Translations under genes and position numbers: made by a program
Shown here: positions 35,454-43,631 of the stretch, piece by piece
How positions within the stretch are numbered: position 1 is the stretch's first letter
How the letters are laid out: every line of letters starts with the position of its first letter
NCBI RefSeq assembly: GCF_015354405.1
Contig: NZ_JADKYP010000026.1
Span: forward strand, 23,994-87,993
Direction: 5' to 3'
Origin: Nocardia sp. BSTN01
Lineage (GTDB): Bacteria; Actinomycetota; Actinomycetes; Mycobacteriales; Mycobacteriaceae
DNA length: 64,000 bases
The notes under the pieces: model-generated
What the model was told of the DNA's origin: nothing
Database searches by the model: none
The model's input: only the letters and a program-made list of their open reading frames with translations

Positions 35454-35482
35454 TTGACACTGAACATGATTTACGTCATAGT
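35454..35482 (+). promoter_or_regulatory. Island promoter copy 1 (TTGACA-17-CATAGT)
   Basis: TTGACA at 35454-35459 and CATAGT at 35477-35482 have a 17-bp spacer containing GAACATGATTTACG. The spacer and flanks match the promoters at 54176 and 60016 closely. GAAC and GTTC at its edges make an extended dyad over the -10, so a repressor may sit here. Confidence 0.75.
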
Positions 35483-35602
35483 TCAGGCCTGTCTCCATGG
35501 CGGCCCGTAGGGATGTCCCCATGCCGACGCGGTGTCCACCGCGATTCCGGTATCGAGTGCGGGCGTCGCCGAATATCGATTCACACAGAGCGGAATGGAT
35601 CA

Positions 35603-36508
35603 ATGACGACCACTATCGCCGATGATCAGCGACAGGAACCGGCCGAGCCGACGGCTGCCGACCACCTGCAGTTCACCGACCGTCTTCTCCTTGCTCAGCG
35701 CCAAGCCGAGAAGCATATCGAGATCGAGATCACCGAGGATATCGACGACCTCCTCGGGACGCTGGCCGACGACGGGCCGTACGCCTATACGTTGAATCCG
35801 GTGGTCGAGGAGGGGCGCGTCCGCCAGCACCTCATCCACACCCGCGACGAGATCCGCGACTGCTACGTGACCCTGCACAACAACATGGGCCTGCGAGGCT
35901 GGGAGTCCACGACCCAGGTGCTGTCCTCCTGGTACACCTTCCACGCCGGCTTCGCGACCGTCGAGGTGAAGGCGGACGGATCCCACCAGGATTACGAGGC
36001 GCTGGTTCTGTTCCCGACGATGGGCAGCCGGGGTATCACCGGTGAGATGTTCTGGGCGCGGATCACCCCCGGGCCGACCACGGAACCGGGCGAGTCGCTG
36101 TCGCAGATGCGCGCGAGCCTGCGCGCCGAGCACGACGCATACCTGGAAGCCGTGCGCCGCTCGGATATCGAGGGAATGCTCACCGCGATGTCGGACGATG
36201 TCCAGGTCGGGATGCGCGATTACACACTCGGCGCCATCGACCCCTCGAAGTCGCTGGTCGAACTGGACGGCAAGGACGCCGTGCGCGCACACTTGGAGCG
36301 CATGTTCGCCAGCTTCGTCCCCGAACGCGTCGACGTCGTTCAGCGCAACGTGGACGATTGGTACATCTTCAGCGAACTCCGCTGGGTCGTCCGTTCCCGG
36401 CACGACGATCAGCGCATCACCTTCCTGACCGCGGACTACGCGGAACTGGGCCCCGACCGCAAGATCGTCGCTCGCCTCGGGCACGGGACCGCGCCGGTGG
36501 CGGTCTGA
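35603..36508 (+). CDS. Two-part protein with C-terminal SnoaL/NTF2-like domain (301 aa)
   Basis: The ATG at 35603 opens MTTTIADDQRQEPAEP after CGGAATGGATCA. Residues 30-160 form a domain I do not recognise (HIEIEITEDIDDLLGTLAD, YTLNPVVEEGRVRQHLIH, WYTFHAGFATVEVKADG). Residues 175-300 look like a SnoaL cone fold (DAYLEAVRRSDIEGMLTAM, DDWYIFSELRWVVRS). SnoaL proteins cyclise, isomerise or hydrolyse small molecules. A paralog with the same two parts is at 54292-55215, with the same leader and promoter. The alpha/beta hydrolase follows eight bases after the stop. Confidence 0.85.
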   Translation: MTTTIADDQRQEPAEPTAADHLQFTDRLLLAQRQAEKHIEIEITEDIDDLLGTLADDGPYAYTLNPVVEEGRVRQHLIHTRDEIRDCYVTLHNNMGLRGWESTTQVLSSWYTFHAGFATVEVKADGSHQDYEALVLFPTMGSRGITGEMFWARITPGPTTEPGESLSQMRASLRAEHDAYLEAVRRSDIEGMLTAMSDDVQVGMRDYTLGAIDPSKSLVELDGKDAVRAHLERMFASFVPERVDVVQRNVDDWYIFSELRWVVRSRHDDQRITFLTADYAELGPDRKIVARLGHGTAPVAV

Positions 36509-36516
36509 GATCGTCG

Positions 36517-37389
36517 ATGAATCCTCCCGTGCGCACGGTACAACTGCGATGCACGACGGAGACCGGGGCCGGGGTGGCGGGAACAGCGTTCCTGCCACCC
36601 CGGCCCCGCGCCGCAGTGGTGTGTTTTCCCGGCGGCCGGTTCACCCGCGACTACTGGGATCTGCAGGTCTCGCCGGAAGCTCCCGACGACTACAGTTTCG
36701 CCCGGTTCGCCGCGGCCCGTGGAGTGGGTGTGGTGACCATCGACCATCTGGGTACCGGGCACAGTTCCCGGCCCGACCCCGAACCCACCGCCGAACAGGT
36801 CCGTGACGCCAACGCGGCGGCGACGGCGGCCTTCCTGGAGCAGACCGGTCTACGTGGTCTGCCGACGACCGGCGTCGGTCATTCCATGGGCGCCGCCCTG
36901 CTCCTGCATCAGCAATCCACATATCGCAGTTTCGACCGTCTGGCCGTGCTGGGGTATCCGAGCGGCCCGCTGACGATGTGGCGGCCCGACGGCACCCGCT
37001 GGCGGCTCACCGCCGGCAACGCCGCGCACCGGCAGCGCGACGTGCATTACACCAATCTGGGACCCGACCTGCCCGCGCCGGTGCGGGCGGCGGTACGGGC
37101 CGCGGCCACCGTCGTTCCCGGTCCCGTCGCGGAATGGGTTTCCCGTCCCGGAGTCGTGGCCGCCGCGGCCGCCACGGTCGAGGTTCCGGTCCTGCTGGGA
37201 TTCGGGGACCGCGACGTCACCGCGGATCCCGCACTCGAACCTCGCGCGTATCCCCGGGCCGCCGAGCTGCGACTGGTCGTGATCGACGGCTCGTTCCACT
37301 GCCACAACCTGGCGCCGACACGGCGTCGGCTGTGGGCCGCGGTGACCCGCTGGGCTGCCGCCGACGAGGTCGAGCCCACGACGCGATAA
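36517..37389 (+). CDS. Alpha/beta-fold hydrolase (290 aa)
   Basis: The ATG at 36517 gives MNPPVRTVQLRCTTETG. The fold markers are VVCFPGGRFTRDYWDLQ (oxyanion strand), TIDHLGTGHSS, the nucleophile elbow GVGHSMGAAL, LLGFGDRDVTADP with the acid, and SFHCHNLA with the likely catalytic His. It should cleave an ester or a C-C bond of a ketone product. It is co-transcribed with the SnoaL-like gene and ends before a strong hairpin. An internal alignment against known classes is needed to say which bond. Confidence 0.87.
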   Translation: MNPPVRTVQLRCTTETGAGVAGTAFLPPRPRAAVVCFPGGRFTRDYWDLQVSPEAPDDYSFARFAAARGVGVVTIDHLGTGHSSRPDPEPTAEQVRDANAAATAAFLEQTGLRGLPTTGVGHSMGAALLLHQQSTYRSFDRLAVLGYPSGPLTMWRPDGTRWRLTAGNAAHRQRDVHYTNLGPDLPAPVRAAVRAAATVVPGPVAEWVSRPGVVAAAAATVEVPVLLGFGDRDVTADPALEPRAYPRAAELRLVVIDGSFHCHNLAPTRRRLWAAVTRWAAADEVEPTTR

Positions 37390-37395
37390 CGCCGG

Positions 37396-37442
37396 AAGGG
37401 GCGCTACGGGCGGCGTTGTCGCCGTTACCCGTAGCGCCCCTT
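37396..37442. terminator. Bidirectional hairpin terminator
   Basis: AAGGGGCGCTACGGG (37396-37410) pairs perfectly with 37428-37442, and CGGCG/CGCCG inside the loop adds a second stem. It separates the convergent hydrolase and CoA-transferase genes. Confidence 0.85.
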
Positions 37443-37469
37443 TCCCGTCCGAACCGGGCGCCGCGCCGC

Positions 37470-39767
37470 TCAGCGGTAGAGCGCGACCGAGAATTCGGTG
37501 AGCGGACCGCCCTCCGCCACGACCCCGCGGCCGATGAGCTCGTCGATCGCCTCGTCGGCCAGTCCTACGCTGCGCAGCAGTTCCCGGGAGTGTTCTCCCA
37601 GCCCGGGCGCCCGCAAGGCACCACCGATCCGGCCCCGATCGAATCTCGCGTACCGGCCGGGCACGAAGAACTCCTTGCCGTCGGCGCGCGTGATCGGTTG
37701 CAGGTACCCGCCCGAGAGCACATCGGGGTCCTGGGAGAGATCCTGATAGGTGACCGCCGCCACGGCGTCGCCCCCGGCATCGATGACGAGTTTGACGGCG
37801 TCGGCCGTATCCAGCTCGCGCAGACGCCCGGCCAGCTGGTCCTGCAGGTGCATCGGATCCGCCGGAATCGACTCGAGCAACCCACCCTCGGCGAGCAGCC
37901 GCGCCGACGGCAGGTAGAGGCGCACAGCGCCGTCGGCGGTCTCGTAATACCGATCCAGAGGCGACGGTCCCCGATAGTCCGGAGCCCCGAACCGAACGGC
38001 GGGCCGTGCCTGGTAACGAGTGAGCTCGCCGCACTGCATGTAGGCCGCCACGGTGGTGAGCGAGACGTCGAACCGCTGCCCCTCGCCGGACCGAGCGCGG
38101 TGGTACAGCGCCAGGCACGAGCCGAGCGCCATCGCGCATGCCGCGGTCACGTCGTTCACGGCGATACTCGAGAAGACCGGATCACCGGTGCCGCCCTGCG
38201 CCGCCATCATTCCCGACGCCGCCTGCAGAATCGGATCGAAACCGGGTTTGCCGGCGTAGGGCCCGATGTTGCCGAACCCGGTGATCGACCCGGTCACGAT
38301 ATCGGGACGCACCCCGGCCAGCGCCTCGTGGTCGATGCCGAGCCGCTGCAGCACACCGGGCCGGAAGTTGTCGAGAACCACGTCGGACTCCGCGACAACT
38401 GTGCGAAATACCTTGTTGCCCTCGCTGTTTCGAAGATCGACCGGGAAACTGCGCTGGCCGCGGTTGTAATGCCATCCGATGTGGCGGAAGCTGTCGGCAG
38501 CGCTCGGTTCGACCTTCACGACCTCCGCACCCAACTCCGCGAGCAGGGAGCCGGCGAACGGCCCGGCGAGCACCGCACCCAGATCGAGCACCCGGAAACC
38601 CGTGAGCGGACCACCGGCCGACATGTCGGCCGCGGTCCGCCCCACGGGTCCCCGAGCCGGACCGCGGTGCCTCGGCAGCCAGTCGACGTCGTTGTCGAAG
38701 CTGCGCGAGACCGGTTCCACGGCCGGGGTACCGATGAGTTCGACCGGGGTCCACGGCATTTCGACCGCGCCGAACTCGGGGTCGTCGACCACCTTGTGCT
38801 GGCCCAGGGCGACCATCTGGGGATGATCGAGGAATACGCCGGCTTCGGCGACGGCGCTGGCGGGACAATCCACCTCCTCGAGCAATACCAGCCACTCGTC
38901 ACGGGGACGGGCGGCGAAGGCAGCGGCGATGCGCGCACGTACCCAGTCGCGGTGTTCGACCGAGTACAGCTTCGCGTGATCGCCCGCGATTCTCGGGTCG
39001 GTCAGGATGTCGGCCACGCCGAGCAGTTCGAACGCCGCGATCTGGAACTTCGGCAGCAATGCACCGAGCAGCAGCCATTTGCCGTCCGAGCCACGGTAGG
39101 TGGAATACGCCGGATTGGGGCCGTGCGGCCCGACCGCCGTGTCGGGCGGCGCGACGAGGGGGTCGACCACCATCGTGGCCGCGGCGGTGATGAGTGCCGC
39201 GTGCATCCCGTCCACCACGACCTGCTGTCCGGTTCCGGTTCGCTCGCGCTCGATCAGCGCGGCAACCCCGCAGGTCGTGCCCCAGAGGGCCTGCTCATAG
39301 GTCACGTACGGAAAGACCGGTTCGACCGGGCCACCGTCATACGACGACTGCCTGCGGGCGATGCCGGTCGCGGCCGTCATCAGGCCGTCGGCGCTGCGCG
39401 ACGGAGTGTTCTCCCCCACCCGGAATCCGGGCAGCGACAGGTGTACCAGGCCGGTGTCAACGGCCCGCGCCCGTTCTGCCACATTCGCGGCAGCCGACCG
39501 GCTGGTGATCACCAGGTCTGCCTGGGCCAGCAGCGCCGTGACGGTCTCGGCGTCGGGCGCACTGCGCACGACGCGCTTGTTGCGATCCCACATCGGCTCG
39601 CCGGGGTCGCTTTCGTGCCCATCGTGGGCGGACGGCGATACGATCCGGATCACATCCGCCCCGAAGTCGCCGAACAGCATTGCCGCGACCTGACCGGCGG
39701 TGCCGTCACTCAGATCGAGTACGCGTATATCGCTCAGGGCCGATTTCGGCCGCCCCGGACGTTCCAC
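37470..39767 (-). CDS. Second fused two-domain CoA-transferase (765 aa)
   Basis: I chose the GTG at 39767 because GAGAGGAG lies six bases before it; an ATG at 39824 would add 19 residues. Domain 1 starts IRVLDLSDGTAGQVAAMLF and domain 2 starts FRVLDLGAVLAGPFAGSLLA. At the nucleophile position domain 1 reads VVVDGMHAALITA and domain 2 reads FDVSLTTVAAYMQ, so His and Thr stand where Asp is expected. Either Asp lies elsewhere or the protein has another role. It is the last gene of the six-gene minus operon starting at 44641. Confidence 0.88.
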   Translation of the reverse strand: MERPGRPKSALSDIRVLDLSDGTAGQVAAMLFGDFGADVIRIVSPSAHDGHESDPGEPMWDRNKRVVRSAPDAETVTALLAQADLVITSRSAAANVAERARAVDTGLVHLSLPGFRVGENTPSRSADGLMTAATGIARRQSSYDGGPVEPVFPYVTYEQALWGTTCGVAALIERERTGTGQQVVVDGMHAALITAAATMVVDPLVAPPDTAVGPHGPNPAYSTYRGSDGKWLLLGALLPKFQIAAFELLGVADILTDPRIAGDHAKLYSVEHRDWVRARIAAAFAARPRDEWLVLLEEVDCPASAVAEAGVFLDHPQMVALGQHKVVDDPEFGAVEMPWTPVELIGTPAVEPVSRSFDNDVDWLPRHRGPARGPVGRTAADMSAGGPLTGFRVLDLGAVLAGPFAGSLLAELGAEVVKVEPSAADSFRHIGWHYNRGQRSFPVDLRNSEGNKVFRTVVAESDVVLDNFRPGVLQRLGIDHEALAGVRPDIVTGSITGFGNIGPYAGKPGFDPILQAASGMMAAQGGTGDPVFSSIAVNDVTAACAMALGSCLALYHRARSGEGQRFDVSLTTVAAYMQCGELTRYQARPAVRFGAPDYRGPSPLDRYYETADGAVRLYLPSARLLAEGGLLESIPADPMHLQDQLAGRLRELDTADAVKLVIDAGGDAVAAVTYQDLSQDPDVLSGGYLQPITRADGKEFFVPGRYARFDRGRIGGALRAPGLGEHSRELLRSVGLADEAIDELIGRGVVAEGGPLTEFSVALYR

Positions 39768-39839
39768 GCTCGTCTCCTCTCCGGCGCGTCGCGCCAGATC
39801 TTCGCCGGCGCATCGTGCCGGCACCTCACTGCGCGAAGC

Positions 39840-41033
39840 TCAGCTCTTCTTCGCGCTCTCGACCAGGACCGGCGCCACGTCGACCAGCCAGATGTTGTCC
39901 ACGTGCAGATGCTGTGTCAGGACATTCGCATCGCGGACCACGCGGCCCAGCACGCTCGGGTTGCGGAACGCCTGCGTACCACCCCACAGCCGGGCGAAGG
40001 CGACCACGTCGTCCACGACCCGGTGCACCCACACCGCCGCGTGCCGCATCCGGGCGCGCAGTTCCGGTCCGACCTGCTGCTCCTGCCGGGCCTGTTCCTC
40101 GGCGGCGCGATAGGTCTCCAGCAGATACGCCCGGGCGCTGCGGTACTGCGCGTCCGCCTTGGCGAATTCGAACAGGAACACCGGATACTGATCGACAGGT
40201 CCCGGATAGCCGCGGCGAACCTTTCCTTCCACGATCCCGGCCACCTCCTCGAGCGCGCGCTTCATCAGGCCCAGCGCGGCACCCGAGTGGCCGGCGACGG
40301 CGGCGCCGTCCTTGCCGAGGTGGAAGACCGGGTCCGGACGCACGGGCGACAGCGAGTACGCGTCCATGACCCGGCTCTCCGGGACGAATACGCCGGTGGC
40401 GGCCAGGTCGTGGCTGCCGGTCCCGCGCAGACCGGTCACATCCCAGTTGGGCACGATCTCGGCGGATTCGGCGGGTACCACCGCGTACAAGGCCTGGCGC
40501 GAACCGTCCTCGGCGAGAATCGGCTTACCGTCGTCGCCGACGACGACGAAGCCGAGACCGAACCAGTCCGCCCAATCCGAACCGCTGGCGAAGGTCCAGT
40601 TGCCGGAAAGCTCGTAACCGCCCTCGACCTTCCGGCCCTTGCCGACCGGCGCCGCGTATCCGGCGAGCAGCGACGGCGCCCCGACGGGATAGATCTCCCG
40701 GGCACCCTCCTCGGCCATGAAGCCCGCGACCATCGCGGCGGCGCTCACGTTGACCATGGCGACCCAGCCCGTCGAGCCGTCGGCGCGGGCGAGTTCCTCG
40801 ATCGTCTCGATGGCGTCGACCATGCTGCCGCCGCTACCGCCGGCCGCCTCGGGAACCCCGACCCAGAACAGGCCCTGCTCGCGCATCGCCTCGACCACCG
40901 GCGCGGTGAGTTTGCCGCCCTCCTCGATGGCGTCGGCTTGCGATTCGATCAGCGACGCAAGGCTTTTCGCTCGCTCCACGAATGAAGTCGCCGGTTCGGT
41001 GTGCGAGCCGGCAGAGCTGGTGTCGGTGGTCAT
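39840..41033 (-). CDS. Acyl-CoA-dehydrogenase-fold flavin monooxygenase (397 aa)
   Basis: The sequence has the ACAD fold, but the pattern LARADGSTGWVAMV and the C-terminal LWGGTQAFRNPSVLGRVVRDANVLTQHL match two-component flavin monooxygenases such as HsaA and DszC relatives, not true acyl-CoA dehydrogenases. Such enzymes need reduced flavin from a separate reductase, and one lies at 45818-46309. GAGGAGGACAACGC precedes the ATG, which overlaps the stop of the 81-residue gene as ATGA. A hydroxylation or N/C-oxidation step of the island substrate is likely. Confidence 0.86.
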   Translation of the reverse strand: MTTDTSSAGSHTEPATSFVERAKSLASLIESQADAIEEGGKLTAPVVEAMREQGLFWVGVPEAAGGSGGSMVDAIETIEELARADGSTGWVAMVNVSAAAMVAGFMAEEGAREIYPVGAPSLLAGYAAPVGKGRKVEGGYELSGNWTFASGSDWADWFGLGFVVVGDDGKPILAEDGSRQALYAVVPAESAEIVPNWDVTGLRGTGSHDLAATGVFVPESRVMDAYSLSPVRPDPVFHLGKDGAAVAGHSGAALGLMKRALEEVAGIVEGKVRRGYPGPVDQYPVFLFEFAKADAQYRSARAYLLETYRAAEEQARQEQQVGPELRARMRHAAVWVHRVVDDVVAFARLWGGTQAFRNPSVLGRVVRDANVLTQHLHVDNIWLVDVAPVLVESAKKS

Positions 41034-41275
41034 GCGTTGTCCTCCTCGTGAGAAATTCCTTCTTGTCGCGGCGCCGGGCGGCGCTCACGCAGTCGCTTGT
41101 CATCCGTGCCGCCGGCCGGCGTCGCCGACCCGCTGTTCACCACCGACCCCGTCTCGACGGCCCGCAGGACGCGAACGGCGGCGACGGTCCGCCAGCACCG
41201 CGCGCCCCAGCGCGACCCCACTGTCAGCAGTACGGGCACGGCTGCGAGCCGGATGGTTCGGGCACCGAAACTCAT
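41030..41275 (-). CDS. Small protein locked between two oxygenase genes (81 aa)
   Basis: Its ATG overlaps the monooxygenase stop and its stop overlaps the next ATG, both as ATGA, so it is translationally coupled on both sides. The N-terminal half is hydrophobic and basic (MSFGARTIRLAAVPVLLTV), and may hold one short helix; the rest is polar. I recognise no family. The double coupling supports real translation. Alternatively it is only a spacer reading frame kept open to pass ribosomes to the next gene. Confidence 0.6.
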   Translation of the reverse strand: MSFGARTIRLAAVPVLLTVGSRWGARCWRTVAAVRVLRAVETGSVVNSGSATPAGGTDDKRLRERRPAPRQEGISHEEDNA

Positions 41276-42858
41276 GCCGAGATCTCCTCTCGTTCGCGGC
41301 CGTCCGCGGTGGGCGCGGTCTCGCCGACGCGGGGCGTGCCCGATACCACGCGCAGCAAGGGCCCGCGCAGCAGTTTCGTCAGAGCGGCGTAGAGCAGCAC
41401 CCCGTCCGGCCACTGGGTCGCGACCCGGCCGGAGCCGCTGCGGTAGTAGTTGTGCTCGTATTGGAACGCGGTGCCCTGCAGCATGCGCTGAATGAGCTTG
41501 TCGTACAGCTCGGCCGCCCATTCCCGCACCTCGATCTCCGCGGCCTTCGCCCGTTCCACCCGGCTGATCGCGGAGGTCAGAAAGGATGCCTGCAGTTCCA
41601 GGTTGGTGACAATGGTTCCGCCGTTGGTGTTGGGACCGTACATGATGAAGAAATTCGGGAAGTGCGGAACCATCGTGCCCAGGAAGGCGCGCTCGTCGCC
41701 GTTCCAGTAGTCGTGGATCTCGCGGCCGCCGCGTCCGACGACATTCACGGTGGACAAGAAGTCGGCCTTGAACCCGGTCGACATGATCAGCACGTCGCAT
41801 TCGTGCGTATCGCCCGTCGCGTCCACGACGCCGTTCTCGGTCACCTCGCGGACGCCGTGCGGAACCAGCCGGACATTGTCGGCGCGCAGGGCGTCGTAGA
41901 AGTCGTCGCTGATCACCGGTCGTTTACCGCCGTAGGGGTGACGCGGGGTCACCGCCGCGAGCAGCTCCGGGCGATCGCTCAGCGATCGTTCCAGATAGGC
42001 GCGGGCCACCGCCTCGGCCGCCTGATTCTGCCGGGATCCGGGCCGCCACAGGGCACCGCCGAACTGGGCGCGATCGCGCTGGTAGATCATCATGGCGCGA
42101 ACCAGCCGCTGGGCGTGGCGGGAGTCGAGTGCCCGGCGTTCGCGCTCGGTGTAGGCACGGGCGCGCTTGGGCACGATCCAGTTCGGTTCACGCGAGAACA
42201 TGGTGACCTGTTTGGCCTTGTCGGCCAGTGCGGGCACCAGCTGGGTCGCGGTCGACCCGGATCCGACGACGGCGACCCGCTTGCCGGTGAAATCGACCGT
42301 GGGGTCCCATTGCGAGGAATGAAACAGCGGCCCCTCGAAGCTATCCATTCCGGGCAGGTCGGGAAGTTTGGGATCGGACAGCAGTCCGACCGCGCTCACC
42401 ACGTACCGGGCGCGCAGGATCTCGCGTCCGCCGGAGCGGATGGAGTATTCGCGCGCGTCGTCATCCCATTCGACGCGGTCGACCTCCACCCCGAACCGGC
42501 AACGCTCGCGCAGGTCGAACGCGTCCAGCACGGCGGACAGGTAGGCCTGCAGCTCCGCCTGGCGGACGTGGGTGCGGCTCCAGTTCCACGGCATCCACGA
42601 ATAGCTGTAGAGAATCGAGGGAGTGTCGACCTCTGCGCCCTCGTAGGTGTTGTGCCACCAGGTGCCGCCCGGTCCGTCGGCCCGGTCCAGCAGCGTCACG
42701 CGGTGAAATCCCGCTCGCCGCAATCGCACTGCCGCGCCGATGCCGGCGAACCCCGCGCCGATCACAGCGATCACCGGGTCCGGCTCGGTACTGGGGGCCT
42801 TACGGAACATGGGCTGAACCACCTTCGATCGTCGCGTACTCATTCGCTGCGGCCTCAT
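41272..42858 (-). CDS. Baeyer-Villiger-type flavin monooxygenase (528 aa)
   Basis: The FAD motif is IGAGFAGIGAAVRL, then GGTWWHNTYEGAEVDTPS, and the Baeyer-Villiger fingerprint reads FEGPLFHSSQWD, followed by the NADPH motif VVGSGSTATQ. The length is normal for class B monooxygenases (cyclohexanone/steroid type). It would insert oxygen next to a ketone to form an ester or lactone. The ATG at 42858 overlaps the SDR stop as ATGA. With the SDR (alcohol to ketone) and the hydrolase genes beside it, a ketone-to-ester-to-acid sequence is a natural reading. Confidence 0.92.
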   Translation of the reverse strand: MRPQRMSTRRSKVVQPMFRKAPSTEPDPVIAVIGAGFAGIGAAVRLRRAGFHRVTLLDRADGPGGTWWHNTYEGAEVDTPSILYSYSWMPWNWSRTHVRQAELQAYLSAVLDAFDLRERCRFGVEVDRVEWDDDAREYSIRSGGREILRARYVVSAVGLLSDPKLPDLPGMDSFEGPLFHSSQWDPTVDFTGKRVAVVGSGSTATQLVPALADKAKQVTMFSREPNWIVPKRARAYTERERRALDSRHAQRLVRAMMIYQRDRAQFGGALWRPGSRQNQAAEAVARAYLERSLSDRPELLAAVTPRHPYGGKRPVISDDFYDALRADNVRLVPHGVREVTENGVVDATGDTHECDVLIMSTGFKADFLSTVNVVGRGGREIHDYWNGDERAFLGTMVPHFPNFFIMYGPNTNGGTIVTNLELQASFLTSAISRVERAKAAEIEVREWAAELYDKLIQRMLQGTAFQYEHNYYRSGSGRVATQWPDGVLLYAALTKLLRGPLLRVVSGTPRVGETAPTADGREREEISA

Positions 42859-43631
42859 GCGACATCGATCAGCGTGTGCACGACCGACACGCCACCGTCG
42901 ACGACGAGAACCTGGCCACTGATGTAGGACGCCGCCTCCGACGAGAGGAAGACCGCCGCGTCGCCGATATCGTCCGGCCGGCCACGCCGGCGCAGCGGCA
43001 CCTTCGCCGCGAGTTCCGTATCGCCCGCTCGGGCAGGTGTGTCGATGGTGCCCGGTGCGATGGCGTTGACCCGAATGCCGTACTCGCCGTTCTCCACCGC
43101 GAGGGTTCGCACCAGGCTCATCAGTCCCGCCTTGGCCGCCCCGTACGCACCGTGCAGCGTCGATGCGGCCAGTCCGCTCACCGAGGCGATGGCGAGAATC
43201 GACCCCGCGCGGACCGGGATCATGTGCCGCAGCGCTTCCTGGGCGACCACCCACTGCTGGCGCAGATTGAGGTCGAGCACCTCGTCCCAGTCGCCGTCGG
43301 CGATCTCGGAAGCGCGTGCCCAGCGGGAGGCGCCGACGACGTTCACGACCACGTCGATGCCGACATGATTCTCGGCGATGTCGGCGAACGTAGAGCGCAC
43401 CGCGTCACGATCGAGCACATCGACCACATGGGACGAGCCGTCGGCGCCGAGCGCGTGGACCGCCTGCGCGGACGCCTCGGCGGCGTCGGCGTCGCGGTCC
43501 AGGCATGCGACTCGAGCACCCGCCCGCGCGAGAGCTGTCGCGCAGGCACGGCCGATCGCCGGACCGGTGCCGACCACGACGGCGCTCTTGCCGCGCAGCC
43601 CCAGCGGAAGTCCTTCTCCGGATGTCGTCAT
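42855..43631 (-). CDS. Short-chain dehydrogenase/reductase (258 aa)
   Basis: FabG-like SDR with a modified cofactor loop (VVVGTGPAIGRACA instead of TGxxxGxG) and VNVVGAS in place of NNAG. The catalytic set is IASVSG and AYGAAKAG, and the end is YISGQVLVVDGG. GGAAGGAG lies before the ATG, which overlaps the stop of the GDSL gene. It likely makes the ketone used by the following Baeyer-Villiger enzyme, or reduces one. The altered loop may change cofactor choice. Confidence 0.9.
   Translation of the reverse strand: MTTSGEGLPLGLRGKSAVVVGTGPAIGRACATALARAGARVACLDRDADAAEASAQAVHALGADGSSHVVDVLDRDAVRSTFADIAENHVGIDVVVNVVGASRWARASEIADGDWDEVLDLNLRQQWVVAQEALRHMIPVRAGSILAIASVSGLAASTLHGAYGAAKAGLMSLVRTLAVENGEYGIRVNAIAPGTIDTPARAGDTELAAKVPLRRRGRPDDIGDAAVFLSSEAASYISGQVLVVDGGVSVVHTLIDVA

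Larger units (their letters stand above)
35216..35602. other. 387-bp divergent control region
   Basis: The region separates the fused CoA-transferase (minus) from the SnoaL-like gene (plus). It holds the island palindrome at 35381-35396 and the TTGACA promoter at 35454-35482, then a leader of about 115 bases. No gene is seen. Confidence 0.55.

Noticed and set aside
36978-40985. A 1335-codon open frame on the plus strand
   Set aside because: It runs opposite the fused CoA-transferase and the flavin monooxygenase, which have full domain motifs and good starts. The long frame is only due to high GC on the opposite strand.
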